DNA of 64,000 nt, from contig NZ_JBAFWT010000005.1 in assembly GCF_043195195.1 (NCBI RefSeq), positions 1-64,000 of the forward strand, in the 5' to 3' direction. A program made the position numbers and the translations under genes. The DNA comes from NCEH01 sp043195195. Its GTDB lineage: Bacteria; Pseudomonadota; Alphaproteobacteria; Rhizobiales; Xanthobacteraceae. Below are positions 16,551 to 26,206 of the stretch, in pieces. The first letter of the stretch is position 1; each line of letters opens with the position of its first letter. The notes below the pieces were generated by a model. It was given only the letters and a program-made list of their open reading frames with translations. It was not told the DNA's origin and searched no databases.

Positions 16551-19500
16551 GCGGCGATCTCCTCACCCCCGCCTTCACCCGCCGGTCCGGCCCACGCGCC
16601 GAACCGGCCACCCCTTATGTGGAACTTGCCGCCACCAGCAATTTCTCCTTCCTGCGCGGCGCCTCCCACCCGGAGGAGCATGTGAAGCAGGCCCAGGCGC
16701 TCGGCCATCGTGGCATCGGCATCGCCGATCGCAACACCCTGGCCGGCGTGGTGCGCGCCCATTCCATGGCCCGCGAACTGAACTTCCCCCTCGCCATCGG
16801 CGCCCGGCTGGCGTTCTGCGATGGCACGCCCGACATCCTCGCCTATCCCACGGACCGGCCCGCCTACGGCCGGCTCTGCCGCCTGCTCACCACCGGCAAC
16901 ATGCGGGCGGAGAAGGGCGATTGCCGCCTGACCCTCGACGATCTGCTGCAATTCCAGGACGGGCTGTGCCTCGCCGTGCTGCCGCCGCGCCGGCCGCCCG
17001 AGGCGTTTGCCGGCTTCCTCGACCGGTTGCGCGAAGCCGCGCCCGAGCGCGTGTGGCTCGCCGCCGCCCTCGCCCATGGCGGCGACGAGGGGCGCCGCCT
17101 CTCCCGCCTCGCGGACCTTGCCCGGTGCGCCCGCCTGCCGCTGCTGGCGGTGGGCGATGTGCTCTATCACACGCCCGAGCGGCGCCCGCTGCACGACATC
17201 CTCACCTGTATCCGCGCGCATGTCTCACTGGACGGCGCGGGGACAAGGCTTGCCCCCAATGCCGAGCGGCACCTGAAATCACCCGCCGAAATGGCCCGCC
17301 TGTTCCGCGCCGCGCCGGAGGCGGTGGCGGAAAGCCTCGCCTTCTTCTCGCGCCTCGATTTTTCCCTGGACCAGTTGAAGCCCACCTATCCGCGCGAGGC
17401 GCGTGACGGCTTCGCCTCGCCGCAAGAAGCGCTGGAAGCGCTGGCCTGGGAAGGCGCGCGCACGCGCTATCCCGAAGGCGTCCCGGACAAGGTGCGCACC
17501 ACCTTGGCGCACGAACTCGGCCTGATCGGCGAGCTTGGCTATGCGCCCTATTTCCTCACGGTGGACGAAATCGTGCGCTTCGCCCGCGGCGCGGGCATCC
17601 TGTGCCAGGGGCGCGGGTCGGCGGCTAATTCCGCGGTGTGCTTCTGCCTCGGCCTCACCGAGGTGAACCCGATGAAATCCGCCCTGCTGTTCGAGCGCTT
17701 CATCTCGCGCAACCGCAACGAGCCGCCCGACATCGACATTGATTTCGAACATGAGCGGCGCGGCGAGGTGCTGCAATTCGTCTACCGGCGCTATGGCGCG
17801 GCCCATGCCGGGCTCGCGGCCACCACCATCACCTATCGCACCCGCTCGGCGGTACGCGAGGTGGGCAAGGTGCTCGGCCTCTCGGAGGATACGGTGGGCG
17901 CGCTCGCCGGCTCCATCTGGGGCTGGTCCTCCGGCGGCGTGAAGGCGGAGGAAGCGGTCCGCCTCGGCCTCGATCCCTCGGACCGGCGGCTGTCCTTGGC
18001 GCTGGAGCTGTCGCGCGCGCTGATCGGCTTTCCCCGCCATCTCTCCCAGCATGTGGGCGGCATGGTGGTGACCCATGACCGGCTGGACGAAACCGTCCCG
18101 CTCACCCGCTCGGCCATGGACGAGCGGCCGATCATCGAATGGAACAAGGACGATCTGGAAGCGGTCGGCCTGCTGAAGGTGGACGTGTTGGCGCTCGGCA
18201 TGCTGACCGCGATCCAGAAATGCTTCGCCTTGCTCAACGTCCGTTACGGGCACGCCTTCACGCGCATCTGCGACATCCCGCCGGACGACAAGCGGGTCTA
18301 TGCCATGCTGCAGCGGGCGGATTCCATCGGCGTGTTCCAGGTGGAAAGCCGCGCTCAGCAGACCATGCTGCCGCGCCTCAAGCCGGAGAAATTCGAGGAT
18401 CTGGTGGTGGAGGTGGCGATCGTGCGCCCCGGCCCGATCCAGGGTGGCATGGTGCATCCCTATCTGCGCCGCAAGCAGGGGATCGAGCCGGTGGTCTACC
18501 CTTCCGAGGAATTGCGCGAGGTGCTGGAAGGCACGCTCGGCGTGCCGCTGTTCCAGGAGCAGGCCATGCAGATCGCCATCGTCGGCGCCGGCTTCGCCCC
18601 GGAGGAGGCCGACAAGCTGCGGCGCGCCATGGCCACCTTCAAGCATGTGGGCACCATCAACACGTTCAAGGACAAGCTCGTCCAAGGCATGCTGGGGAAG
18701 GGCTATACGCGCGCCTTCGCGGAAAGCCTGTGGAAGCAGATCGAGGGCTTCGGCTCCTACGGCTTCCCCCGCTCCCACGCCGAGAGCTTCGCGCTGCTGG
18801 TCTATGTCTCGGCCTGGATCAAATGCCATTATCCCGACGTGTTCGCGGCCGGGCTGCTGAACGCCTGGCCCATGGGCTTCTACGCCCCCGCCCAATTGGT
18901 GCGCGACGCCGTGGAGCACGGCGTCGAAATCCGCCCCGTCGACATCAATGCCTCGCACTGGGATCACACGCTGGAAGCGGAGAAAGGCCCGGGGGCCGGC
19001 AGGCAAGACGGCGCCTTGCCTCTTGCCCCTGACCCACTCAAAGCCCCGCGCCCCCTCCCCAGCCCTCCCCCGCAAGCGGGAGAGGGGGCAAGTGTGGCGC
19101 CCGCCGCCGGGCGGCTCCAGTCCCGCCATGCCGACATGGCCGGCGACATCGCGACCACCCATGCCCTGCGGCTCGGCCTGCGGCAGGTGGAGGGCCTGCA
19201 CGCGGAAGCCGGCCACCTGATCGCGGCACGGCGCGGGCAAGGCTATGATTCGATCCGCGACCTGTGGCTGCGCACCGGCCTGTCACCGGCCGTGCTGGAG
19301 CGCCTCGCCGATGCCGACGCCTTCCGCTCCCTCGGCCTCGACCGGCGCGCCGCGCTCTGGGCCGTGCGCGGCCTGCGCCGGGCCGGCGACAAGGACGATC
19401 TGCCCTTGTTCCGCGCCGCCTCTGCCGCCCACGAAGAGACCGTGCGCGAGGCCGACGTGGACCTGCCCGTCCTGCCGCCGGGGGCGCAGGTGATCGCCGA

Positions 19501-20032
19501 TTACCGGCATCTGAAGCTGTCGTTGAAATCCCATCCGCTGGCCTTCCTGCGGGCGCGGCTCGACGCGCGGGAGGTCACCCCCAACGGCCGCCTGCCGCAG
19601 ATCGCCAGCGGGCGCCGGCTCACCCTCGTCGGCCTGGTGCTGGTGCGTCAACGGCCGGGAACGGCGAGCGGCGTCATCTTCATGACCATCGAGGATGAGG
19701 AAGCCTGGGCCAACGTCATCGTCTGGCCGCGCGTGTTCGAGATGTTCCGCCCGCAGGTGATGGGCGCGCGCCTGGTGGCGGTCACGGGCCGGCTGCAGAA
19801 TGCCAGCAGCGTCATCCATCTGGTGGCGGAGAAGATCGAGGACTGGAGCGATCTGATCGACACGCTGGACCGCGACGGCCCGCCCATAAATGCCGCCATG
19901 CCGCCCGACGAGGCCAAACGCGGCCCCACCCGCGACCAGCGCGAGGCGCCCTACACGCGCTCAATCCCCCAGCCGCTCCCCTTGCCCGGCGCGGCCCAGG
20001 CGGCCCTGCCGAAGGGGCGCAATTTCCATTGA
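16547..20032 (+). CDS. dnaE2: error-prone DNA polymerase III alpha subunit DnaE2
   Basis: The 1161-residue C-family polymerase is the catalytic member of the SOS mutasome. An N-terminal PHP domain starts at YVELAATSNFSFLRGASHPEE, GQGRGSAANSAVCFCLG precedes the catalytic acidic motif PDIDIDFEHERR at about residue 394, and VVEVAIVRPGPIQGGMVHPYL follows. A helix-hairpin-helix region and a C-terminal OB fold (RRLTLVGLVLVRQRPG) end the protein. Between HWDHTLE and HALRLGLRQVEGL there is an extra stretch of about 45-50 residues that contains a palindromic repeat. The ATG at 16547 overlaps the imuB stop. Confidence 0.93.
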   Translation: MSGDLLTPAFTRRSGPRAEPATPYVELAATSNFSFLRGASHPEEHVKQAQALGHRGIGIADRNTLAGVVRAHSMARELNFPLAIGARLAFCDGTPDILAYPTDRPAYGRLCRLLTTGNMRAEKGDCRLTLDDLLQFQDGLCLAVLPPRRPPEAFAGFLDRLREAAPERVWLAAALAHGGDEGRRLSRLADLARCARLPLLAVGDVLYHTPERRPLHDILTCIRAHVSLDGAGTRLAPNAERHLKSPAEMARLFRAAPEAVAESLAFFSRLDFSLDQLKPTYPREARDGFASPQEALEALAWEGARTRYPEGVPDKVRTTLAHELGLIGELGYAPYFLTVDEIVRFARGAGILCQGRGSAANSAVCFCLGLTEVNPMKSALLFERFISRNRNEPPDIDIDFEHERRGEVLQFVYRRYGAAHAGLAATTITYRTRSAVREVGKVLGLSEDTVGALAGSIWGWSSGGVKAEEAVRLGLDPSDRRLSLALELSRALIGFPRHLSQHVGGMVVTHDRLDETVPLTRSAMDERPIIEWNKDDLEAVGLLKVDVLALGMLTAIQKCFALLNVRYGHAFTRICDIPPDDKRVYAMLQRADSIGVFQVESRAQQTMLPRLKPEKFEDLVVEVAIVRPGPIQGGMVHPYLRRKQGIEPVVYPSEELREVLEGTLGVPLFQEQAMQIAIVGAGFAPEEADKLRRAMATFKHVGTINTFKDKLVQGMLGKGYTRAFAESLWKQIEGFGSYGFPRSHAESFALLVYVSAWIKCHYPDVFAAGLLNAWPMGFYAPAQLVRDAVEHGVEIRPVDINASHWDHTLEAEKGPGAGRQDGALPLAPDPLKAPRPLPSPPPQAGEGASVAPAAGRLQSRHADMAGDIATTHALRLGLRQVEGLHAEAGHLIAARRGQGYDSIRDLWLRTGLSPAVLERLADADAFRSLGLDRRAALWAVRGLRRAGDKDDLPLFRAASAAHEETVREADVDLPVLPPGAQVIADYRHLKLSLKSHPLAFLRARLDAREVTPNGRLPQIASGRRLTLVGLVLVRQRPGTASGVIFMTIEDEEAWANVIVWPRVFEMFRPQVMGARLVAVTGRLQNASSVIHLVAEKIEDWSDLIDTLDRDGPPINAAMPPDEAKRGPTRDQREAPYTRSIPQPLPLPGAAQAALPKGRNFH
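19063..19086. repeat. GC-rich palindromic repeat inserted in dnaE2
   Basis: CCCTCCCCCGC (19063-19073) and GCGGGAGAGGG (19076-19086) form an 11-bp stem with one mismatch and a 2-base loop. The same two arms, in inverted orientation, occur in the intergenic repeat at 55055-55078. Its flanks are also low-complexity C/G. It is read in frame through dnaE2, adding a Pro/Arg-rich linker. Confidence 0.65.
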
Positions 20033-20227
20033 GACCAACACTCGTGAGATGGCCTCATCGGCCGCTGTTCAAGCCCCCGCGGCGCCAGAGCCAACCCGCG
20101 CGGGGCCGGTCAAAGAGCGGGGCCGCCGGCCCGGGCGCCGTGCATACGCCGAGGCTGTGAGGGAATTCCGTGTCACGAAATGCGGAAACACATTGACGCC
20201 CCATCGGCCATAAGCTCCCCTCCCGCC

Positions 20228-20557
20228 ATGACCTATGTGCTGCTCCTCGTCGCCATCACGGCGGAAGTCATCGCCACCTCCGCCCTCAAGGCGGCGGATG
20301 GCTTCAGCAAGCCTTTGCCCTCGGTGATCGTAGTGGTGGGCTATGCGGTGGCCTTCTATTGCCTGTCGCTCACCCTCAAGGTGCTCCCCGTGGGCATCGC
20401 CTATGCCATCTGGTCGGGCGTTGGGATCGTGCTGGTGGCGGCCATCGGGCTGGTGGTCTACGGACAGAAGCTGGATCTGCCCGCCATCATCGGCCTCGGC
20501 CTGATCATCACGGGCGTCTTGGTGGTGAACCTGCTCTCCAAGAGCGTGCCCCATTGA
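20228..20557 (+). CDS. small multidrug resistance (SMR) family transporter
   Basis: A 109-residue, four-helix inner-membrane protein. The first helix has the family's essential glutamate at residue 13 (ITAEVIATSAL), and IAYAIWSGVGIVL in the third helix is the EmrE/SugE signature. It should work as a dimer exchanging protons for cationic drugs, quaternary compounds or, as SugE/Gdx-type, guanidinium; the sequence resembles the EmrE/QacE branch more. ATG at 20228 places the first helix at residue 2 as in the family. It is monocistronic, 195 bases after dnaE2; that gap shows no clear promoter. Confidence 0.9.
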   Translation: MTYVLLLVAITAEVIATSALKAADGFSKPLPSVIVVVGYAVAFYCLSLTLKVLPVGIAYAIWSGVGIVLVAAIGLVVYGQKLDLPAIIGLGLIITGVLVVNLLSKSVPH

Positions 20558-20583
20558 CACACGGGCAAAGGCCGTAGGCGCGC

Positions 20584-21189
20584 TCAGGCGGCGCGCGAAC
20601 CCGGCAATAGCAGGTCGATGACCCGGCCGGTGGCGCGCACCTGGGCCTGGAACACGGTGCGCGAGACCCCCTGCGCATCGGCTGTCGCCTCGCGCGCCAG
20701 CGACAAGGCGGTGGGATAGGGGGCGGTCAATTGCGCCACCACCTCGTCGGATTCAAACTTCAGATCGGCGTCGAACTTGCGCGCGATCTGCTGCATGCGC
20801 CGGTTGTGCGCGAGGCAGTTCATGTAGAGCGTGCGGATGCCGCGATTGCGCGCGGTGAGGATGGTGCGCTCCAACAACTGGGTGCCGAACCCGCCGTTCT
20901 GGAACGCGCTCTCCACGCTGAACGCCGCCTCGGCCTCGCGCGGCAGCACGCCGGAGAAGGGATAAAGCTCCGCCGCCGCCCGCAGCACACCCTCCACGAA
21001 GCAGCCATGGACCACCGCGCCGGAGCGGAACACGCGCTCGGCATAATGCTCGATGAAAGATTCCGATACGGCGGAGCCGAAGCGATTGCGACGGCTCTCC
21101 TTGTCGAGCCGCAGAAGGTGCTCGCGGAACACCTGGGCTTCCCCGGCCCAGAGCTTGCGAATGAGTCCAGGCGCTGCCTGATCGTTCAT
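20584..21189 (-). CDS. GNAT family N-acetyltransferase
   Basis: The 201-residue protein has a GNAT fold: SVESAFQNGGFGTQLLERTI corresponds to the acetyl-CoA-binding motif A (Q-N-G-G-F-G in place of Q/R-x-x-G-x-G/A), followed by a strand and helix, ARNRGIRTLYMNCLAHNRRM. The acceptor substrate is unknown. The start MNDQAAPG was chosen at 21189; the longer frame would include 17 residues upstream of the probable promoter. It is transcribed towards the SMR gene. Confidence 0.75.
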   Translation of the reverse strand: MNDQAAPGLIRKLWAGEAQVFREHLLRLDKESRRNRFGSAVSESFIEHYAERVFRSGAVVHGCFVEGVLRAAAELYPFSGVLPREAEAAFSVESAFQNGGFGTQLLERTILTARNRGIRTLYMNCLAHNRRMQQIARKFDADLKFESDEVVAQLTAPYPTALSLAREATADAQGVSRTVFQAQVRATGRVIDLLLPGSRAA

Positions 21190-21238
21190 GGTGGTCTCCT
21201 GACCTATGGTCCGGACCCCCCGGTTCCTGTGGGCGAAC

Positions 21239-21266
21239 ACTCTATGTGCAGCGCAGCAAAGGTCAA
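21239..21266 (-). promoter_or_regulatory. candidate sigma-70 promoter of the GNAT gene
   Basis: On the minus strand TTGACC (21266-21261) and TAGAGT (21244-21239) are 16 bases apart, about 50 bases before the GNAT ATG at 21189. Further upstream the palindrome ATCAA-TGAA-TTGAT (21322-21335) is visible but its role is unclear. Motif prediction only. Confidence 0.4.
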
Positions 21267-21398
21267 GGACATTGACCCATCACGCCCAAGTCAAGCCCGC
21301 GCCGCGTTCACAAAAGCCGCATCAATGAATTGATACAACTCAACTTTCCCCTGGCATGCGCACCACGCAAACCTGCTGCGCTGCAGCAATTTCAGCCC

Positions 21399-22643
21399 TC
21401 AGCGAATCAGGATGGCGCGGAAATCATTGACATTCGTCAGCGTCGGCCCGGTCACGACCAATCGATCGAGCGCCTGGAAGAAGCTGTAGCCGTCGTTGTT
21501 GGCGAGATAATCGGCCGCGACGATGCCCGCCGCCCTGGCCTGCTCCAGCACCTGGTCGTCGAACCAGGCGCCGGCATTGTCCTCGGTGCCGTCGACGCCG
21601 TCGGTATCGCAGGCGATCGCGCAAACACCCTTCGCCCCCTTCAGGGCCACCGCCAGGGCCAGCAGGAATTCCACATTGCGCCCGCCGCGCCCCTTGCCGC
21701 GCACGGTCACAGTGGTCTCCCCGCCCGAGAGCAGCACGCACGGCGCGCGGGCCGGCTCGCCATGGGTGGCGGCGCTCAGCGAGATGCCCGCGAACACGGT
21801 CGCCGCCTCGCGCGCCTCGCCCTCGATGGCATCGCCGAGGATGAGGGTCGCAAGGCCGAAATCCTTCGCCTTCTCCCGCGCCGCGTGCAGCGCCATCATG
21901 GGCGTGGCGATCATGAACACCTCTTGCCCCGGCAGCGGATCGCCCGAGACCGTATTGGCGCGGATCACCGCCTCCATCTGCGGGCTCACCGGCACGTCAT
22001 AGGCCCGCATCAGGCCGAGCACGGCCTCGGGGTCCGACTTTTCCGGAATGGTGGGGCCGGAGCCGATGGCGCCGGGATCATCGCCCGGCACATCGGAGAT
22101 GAGATAGGTGACGCAGCGGGCAGGCGCGATCGCCGCCGCGAGCCGCCCACCCTTGATGGCGGACATGGATTTGCGCACCTGGTTCATCACGCCGATGGGT
22201 GCGCCGGATTTCAGCAGCGCCTTGTTCAGCGCCTGCTTGTCGGCGAGCGTCATGCCCTGCGCCGGCAAAGTCAGCAGCGAGGAGGCCCCGCCGGACATCA
22301 GGCAGACCACGAGATCATCTGGCCCGGCCGAGCGGGCGAGATCCAGGATGCGCCGGGCCGCGTTCAGCCCCGCCTCGTCCGGCACCGGATGGGAGGCTTC
22401 CACGATCTCGATCTGACGGGTCTCGCAGCCATGGCCGTAGCGCGTGACGATCAGCCCCTCGCAGGGCCGCTGCCAGGCATCCTCGAACGCGCGCGCCATG
22501 CGGGCGGAGGCCTTGCCGGCACCGATGACGAGCGTGCGCCCCTTCGGCGGTTCCGGCAGCCGCCCGTCGAACTTGCCCTCCGGCACGGCGGCGGCAAGCG
22601 CGGTTTCGAACAAAGCGCGCAGGATTTCTTGGTCGGACGGCAT
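21399..22643 (-). CDS. gckA: glycerate 2-kinase (MOFRL/GckA family)
   Basis: The 414-residue protein has the DUF4147 N-terminal domain (GRTLVIGAGKASARMARAFE near residue 36, VVCLMSGGASSLL near 110, then GGRLAAAIAPA) and the C-terminal MOFRL domain beginning at CVLLSGGETTVTVRGKGRGGRN with DTDGVDGTEDNAGA. Such enzymes, once annotated as hydroxypyruvate reductase TtuD, phosphorylate D-glycerate to 2-phosphoglycerate in the serine cycle or glyoxylate/tartrate degradation. It is divergent from the TAXI-TRAP genes with 260 bases between them. Confidence 0.9.
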   Translation of the reverse strand: MPSDQEILRALFETALAAAVPEGKFDGRLPEPPKGRTLVIGAGKASARMARAFEDAWQRPCEGLIVTRYGHGCETRQIEIVEASHPVPDEAGLNAARRILDLARSAGPDDLVVCLMSGGASSLLTLPAQGMTLADKQALNKALLKSGAPIGVMNQVRKSMSAIKGGRLAAAIAPARCVTYLISDVPGDDPGAIGSGPTIPEKSDPEAVLGLMRAYDVPVSPQMEAVIRANTVSGDPLPGQEVFMIATPMMALHAAREKAKDFGLATLILGDAIEGEAREAATVFAGISLSAATHGEPARAPCVLLSGGETTVTVRGKGRGGRNVEFLLALAVALKGAKGVCAIACDTDGVDGTEDNAGAWFDDQVLEQARAAGIVAADYLANNDGYSFFQALDRLVVTGPTLTNVNDFRAILIR

Positions 22644-22903
22644 GGGCGCTCCCTTAGGCCCTCCGCACGGGAAGGCGGCATCCCGCGCCCTTAGGGCTTA
22701 TGGGATTCATTATTCCAATTGGTCACTAGCGGTCCCAAACGCCGCGATCAATGGCCTATTGCCGCCAAATCGCACCCCGCACGGCCGTCTTTGCGCCGAC
22801 AGGCCTTTTAGACTTTCGTCGGAGCCATGAGAAAGCATGTGGCGTTTAGCGTCGGAGGCGGTAGCCTTCTAAAAAAATACCAAGAAGTATAGGAGGAGCG
22901 TTC

Positions 22904-23848
22904 ATGAAACGGCTGAAAATTGCCGCCCTGTCGGTCGCGCTGGCGTGCGCGCCACTGGCCGCGCACGCGGCGGAATTCGTCAATATTCTCACCGGCGGCA
23001 CCTCGGGCGTCTATTATCCCATGGGCGTCGCGATCGCGAACATCCTGTCATCCAAGGTCGCGGACGTGCGGCCCTCGGTGCAGGCCACCAAGGCTTCGGT
23101 GGAAAACCTCATCCTGATCCAGCAGGGCAAGGGCGAGATCGCCTTTACCCTCGCCGACAGCCTCGCCGACGGCTGGGCGGGCAAGGAGGAGGCCGGCTTC
23201 AAGGCGCCGCTCAAGAAGGTGCGGGCGCTCGCCGCCATCTATCCCAACTACATCCAAATCGTCTCCGCCAAGGACAGCGGCATCAAGACCCTGGCCGACC
23301 TCAAGGGCAAGCGCCTCTCGGTGGGCGCCCCCAAATCCGGCACCGAGCTGAACGCCCGCGCCATCCTGAACGCCGCCGGGATCAAATATGAGGACCTCGG
23401 CAAGGTGGAATACCTGCCCTTCGCCGAATCGGTGGAGCTGATGAAGAATCGCCAGCTCGACGCCACCTTGCAATCGGCCGGCCTCGGCGTCGCCTCCATC
23501 AAGGACCTCGCCACCGCGGTCGAGATCAATGTGGTGGAGATCCCGGCCAGCGTCGTGGACAAGGTCGGCACGCCCTATCTCAAGGCGGTGATCCCAGCCG
23601 GCACCTATACGGGGCAGGACAAGGACGTCGCCACCGCCGCGGTGCCGAACTTCCTGGTGGTGCGCGAGGACATGAAGGACGCCGAAGTCTACGCCATGAC
23701 CAAGGCGATCTTCGAGAATCTGCCGGACCTGCAGGCCGCCCACGCGGCCGCAAAAGCCATCACGCTCGCGGGCGCTATGAAGGGGTCCCCGGTGCCGTTC
23801 CACCCCGGCGCGGAGAAGTATTTCAAGGAAAAGGGCGTCTCTCCCTGA
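22904..23848 (+). CDS. TAXI-family TRAP transporter solute-binding protein
   Basis: A 314-residue periplasmic binding protein. Residues 1-23 are a clear Sec signal peptide (MKRLKIAALSVALACAPLAAHA). The mature start FVNILTGGTSGVYYPMGVAIA is the TAXI-TRAP signature. It delivers an unidentified, probably carboxylated, ligand to the fused TRAP permease encoded next. GGAGGAGC precedes the ATG at ideal spacing, so strong translation is expected. The 260 bases upstream contain no clear sigma-70 elements. Confidence 0.92.
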   Translation: MKRLKIAALSVALACAPLAAHAAEFVNILTGGTSGVYYPMGVAIANILSSKVADVRPSVQATKASVENLILIQQGKGEIAFTLADSLADGWAGKEEAGFKAPLKKVRALAAIYPNYIQIVSAKDSGIKTLADLKGKRLSVGAPKSGTELNARAILNAAGIKYEDLGKVEYLPFAESVELMKNRQLDATLQSAGLGVASIKDLATAVEINVVEIPASVVDKVGTPYLKAVIPAGTYTGQDKDVATAAVPNFLVVREDMKDAEVYAMTKAIFENLPDLQAAHAAAKAITLAGAMKGSPVPFHPGAEKYFKEKGVSP

Positions 23849-24000
23849 CTTTTGGGAAGCTGACATGGACGGGCGCGCCGCAGCGGCGCGCCCGTTTCCC
23901 ATTGCCGCCGCGTGCCGCACGGGAAAGGACCCCTCCGGTGGTCCGGCCGGCCGATCGGGAGCCGGCGATTCTGGAGCCCGCGATTCTGGAGCGAGTGAAG

Positions 24001-26121
24001 ATGAGCGCGCCGAGCCTATCCGCCGATGCTGACGTGACGCCACCGCAGACCTTCGCCCCCATCGACGACATGGAGCACGGCCTTCCCCCAGGGTTCGGCG
24101 AAGGGCTGAAGGGTCATGTCCTGTTCTGGATCGCCATCGTCTTTTCCGCCTACCAATTGTTCGTCTCCACCTACGCTATCCTGCCGAGCCAGGTGATCCG
24201 CTCGCTGCATGTCGGCTTCCTGTGCCTGATCGCGGCGGCGCTGATCGCCAACCATCGCAGCACCTCCAGACTCGGCCTCGCGCTCGGCTGGGGCATCGGC
24301 CTCGTCGGTTTCGCCACCGGGCTTTATCAATGGATCTTCTACAACGACCTGATCCTGCGGGCCGGCGAAATCTCCAACGCAGACTTCGTGATGGGCATCG
24401 CGCTGATCGCCGTGGTGTTCGTGGTCTCCTGGCAGATGATGGGGCCGGCGCTGCCGCTGATCTGCGGCGGCTTTCTCGCCTATGGCCTGTTCGGCCAGCA
24501 TCTGCCCGCCCCGTTCGATCATCGCGGCTATTCGCTGGACCAGATCGTCGAGCAGATGTCGTTCGGCACCGAGGGCATCTATGGCGTGCCGATTGCGGTG
24601 TCGGCCACCTACATCTTCCTGTTCGTCCTGTTCGGCACGTTCCTGGAACGGGCCGGCATGATCCAATTGTTCAACGATCTCGCCCTCGGCCTGTTTGGCC
24701 GTGCGCGCGGCGGGCCGGCAAAGGTGGCGGTGTTCTCCTCGGCGCTCATGGGCACGATTTCCGGCTCGGGCGTCGCCAACGTGGTGACGGTGGGCCAGTT
24801 CACCATCCCGCTGATGAAGCGCTTCGGCTACAGTTCCTCGTTCGCCGGCGGGGTCGAGGCCACCGCCTCCATGGGCGGGCAGATCATGCCCCCCGTCATG
24901 GGCGCCGTGGCCTTCATCATGGCCGAAACCATCGGCGTGCCCTATGCCACCATCGTCAAGGCCGCGATCATTCCGGCCGTTCTCTATTTCGCCTCGGCCT
25001 TCTGGATGGTGCATCTGGAAGCCGGCAAGCGCGGCCTGATGGGCATTCCCAAGGACAAGATCCCGCTCATGCTGCCCGCCCTGCGCAAAGGCTGGTACCT
25101 CCTGCTGCCGCTGATCGTCCTGGTCTATCTGCTGTTCGCCGGATACACACCCTTGTTCGCGGGCGCCGTGGGCCTTGCCCTCACCGTGGTGCTGATCCTC
25201 GGCCAGAGCGTCGCCAGCGAGACCTCCAAGCCGATGATCCGGCTCGCCTTCTGGATCGCGCTCGGGCTGGTGTGCGCGGCCTTCTTCGAATTCGGCGTGG
25301 TGGTCATCGTCGCCCTGGTGGTGGCGCTCGTGCTGGGCAATCTGGTGACGCGCGGCGGCCGGGCAACGCTCGTCCTATGCCGCGACGGGCTGGCGGAAGG
25401 CGCGCGTCAGGCGCTGCCCGTGGGCATGGCCTGCGCCATCGTCGGCACGGTGATCGGCGTGCTCACCCTCACCGGCTCGGCCACCATCTTCGGCGGCTGG
25501 GTGGTCTCCATCGGCAAGGAGACGCTGTGGCTCTCGCTGCTGCTGACCATCGTCACCAGCATCATCCTGGGCACCGGCATTCCCACCATTCCCACCTACA
25601 TCATCACCGCCTCGCTGGCGGCGCCGGCCCTGCTCACGCTCGGTGTGCCGCTGATCGTCAGCCACATGTTCGTGTTCTATTACGGCATCATCGCCGACCT
25701 CACCCCGCCGGTGGCGCTCGCCGCCCTGGCCGCAGCCCCCATCGCCAAGGCCTCGCCCGACGCCATCGGCTGGCAGGCCTGCCGGATCGCGCTCGCCGGC
25801 TTCCTCATCCCGGTCATGGCGGTGTACGAGCCCACCTTGATGCTCCAGCAGGGCGGGGAGATCGCCGCCCATTACGGCTATTGGGTCGAGGTGGCCTATG
25901 TGTTCTTCAAGGCCTGCATCGTCATCGGCCTGCTGGGCGCGGTGGCCATCGGCTGGCTGTTCGGGCGGCTGAACATCCTCGAACGGGTGGTGGCGGGCAT
26001 CGCGGCGCTGCTGTTCGTTGCCTCCGTGCCCCTGTCGGACGTTGCGGCGTTCGCGCTGTTCGGGGCGTTCCTGGGCTGGCACCTCATCCAGGTGCACAGG
26101 ACACCCGCGCGGACATCCTGA
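24001..26121 (+). CDS. TRAP transporter fused permease subunit (4TM/12TM)
   Basis: The 706-residue inner-membrane protein contains an N-terminal four-helix DctQ-like part and a large DctM-like part, as in the fused permeases that accompany TAXI binding proteins. Signature segments are SSALMGTISGSGVANVVTVGQFTIPLMKR near residues 245-275 and GGQIMPPVMGAVAFIMAE just after, with a second repeat TGIPTIPTYIITASLAAPALL in the C-terminal half. It uses an ion gradient to import the ligand of the preceding gene. The ATG at 24001 follows GGAGCGAG; the longer open frame back to 23902 lacks coding character. Confidence 0.92.
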   Translation: MSAPSLSADADVTPPQTFAPIDDMEHGLPPGFGEGLKGHVLFWIAIVFSAYQLFVSTYAILPSQVIRSLHVGFLCLIAAALIANHRSTSRLGLALGWGIGLVGFATGLYQWIFYNDLILRAGEISNADFVMGIALIAVVFVVSWQMMGPALPLICGGFLAYGLFGQHLPAPFDHRGYSLDQIVEQMSFGTEGIYGVPIAVSATYIFLFVLFGTFLERAGMIQLFNDLALGLFGRARGGPAKVAVFSSALMGTISGSGVANVVTVGQFTIPLMKRFGYSSSFAGGVEATASMGGQIMPPVMGAVAFIMAETIGVPYATIVKAAIIPAVLYFASAFWMVHLEAGKRGLMGIPKDKIPLMLPALRKGWYLLLPLIVLVYLLFAGYTPLFAGAVGLALTVVLILGQSVASETSKPMIRLAFWIALGLVCAAFFEFGVVVIVALVVALVLGNLVTRGGRATLVLCRDGLAEGARQALPVGMACAIVGTVIGVLTLTGSATIFGGWVVSIGKETLWLSLLLTIVTSIILGTGIPTIPTYIITASLAAPALLTLGVPLIVSHMFVFYYGIIADLTPPVALAALAAAPIAKASPDAIGWQACRIALAGFLIPVMAVYEPTLMLQQGGEIAAHYGYWVEVAYVFFKACIVIGLLGAVAIGWLFGRLNILERVVAGIAALLFVASVPLSDVAAFALFGAFLGWHLIQVHRTPARTS

Positions 26122-26145
26122 AGGCCAAACCCCGCGCGGGCTCAA

Positions 26146-26178
26146 ACCAAAGGCCCATGAGGCAAACTCATGGGCCTT
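26146..26178. terminator. stem-loop between convergent TRAP permease and aldehyde dehydrogenase genes
   Basis: AAGGCCCATGA (26150-26160) and its exact complement (26168-26178) form an 11-bp stem with a 7-base loop. The minus-strand read-out is followed by a short T-rich run. ACCAAAGG at 26146-26153 is shared with the hairpin at 37049-37086, so it belongs to a repeat family used at convergent gene ends. Confidence 0.65.
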
Positions 26179-26206
26179 CCTCAGGGGCCTTCAGCTCATC
26201 TCCGGC

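Noticed and set aside
17279..19240. 653-codon minus-strand frame inside dnaE2
   Set aside because: Mirror of a real, conserved polymerase reading frame; composition is typical of antisense frames in G+C-rich DNA.
20193..20214. Promoter TTGACG...CATAAG before the SMR gene
   Set aside because: The two hexamers are only 10 bases apart, too close for a sigma-70 promoter.
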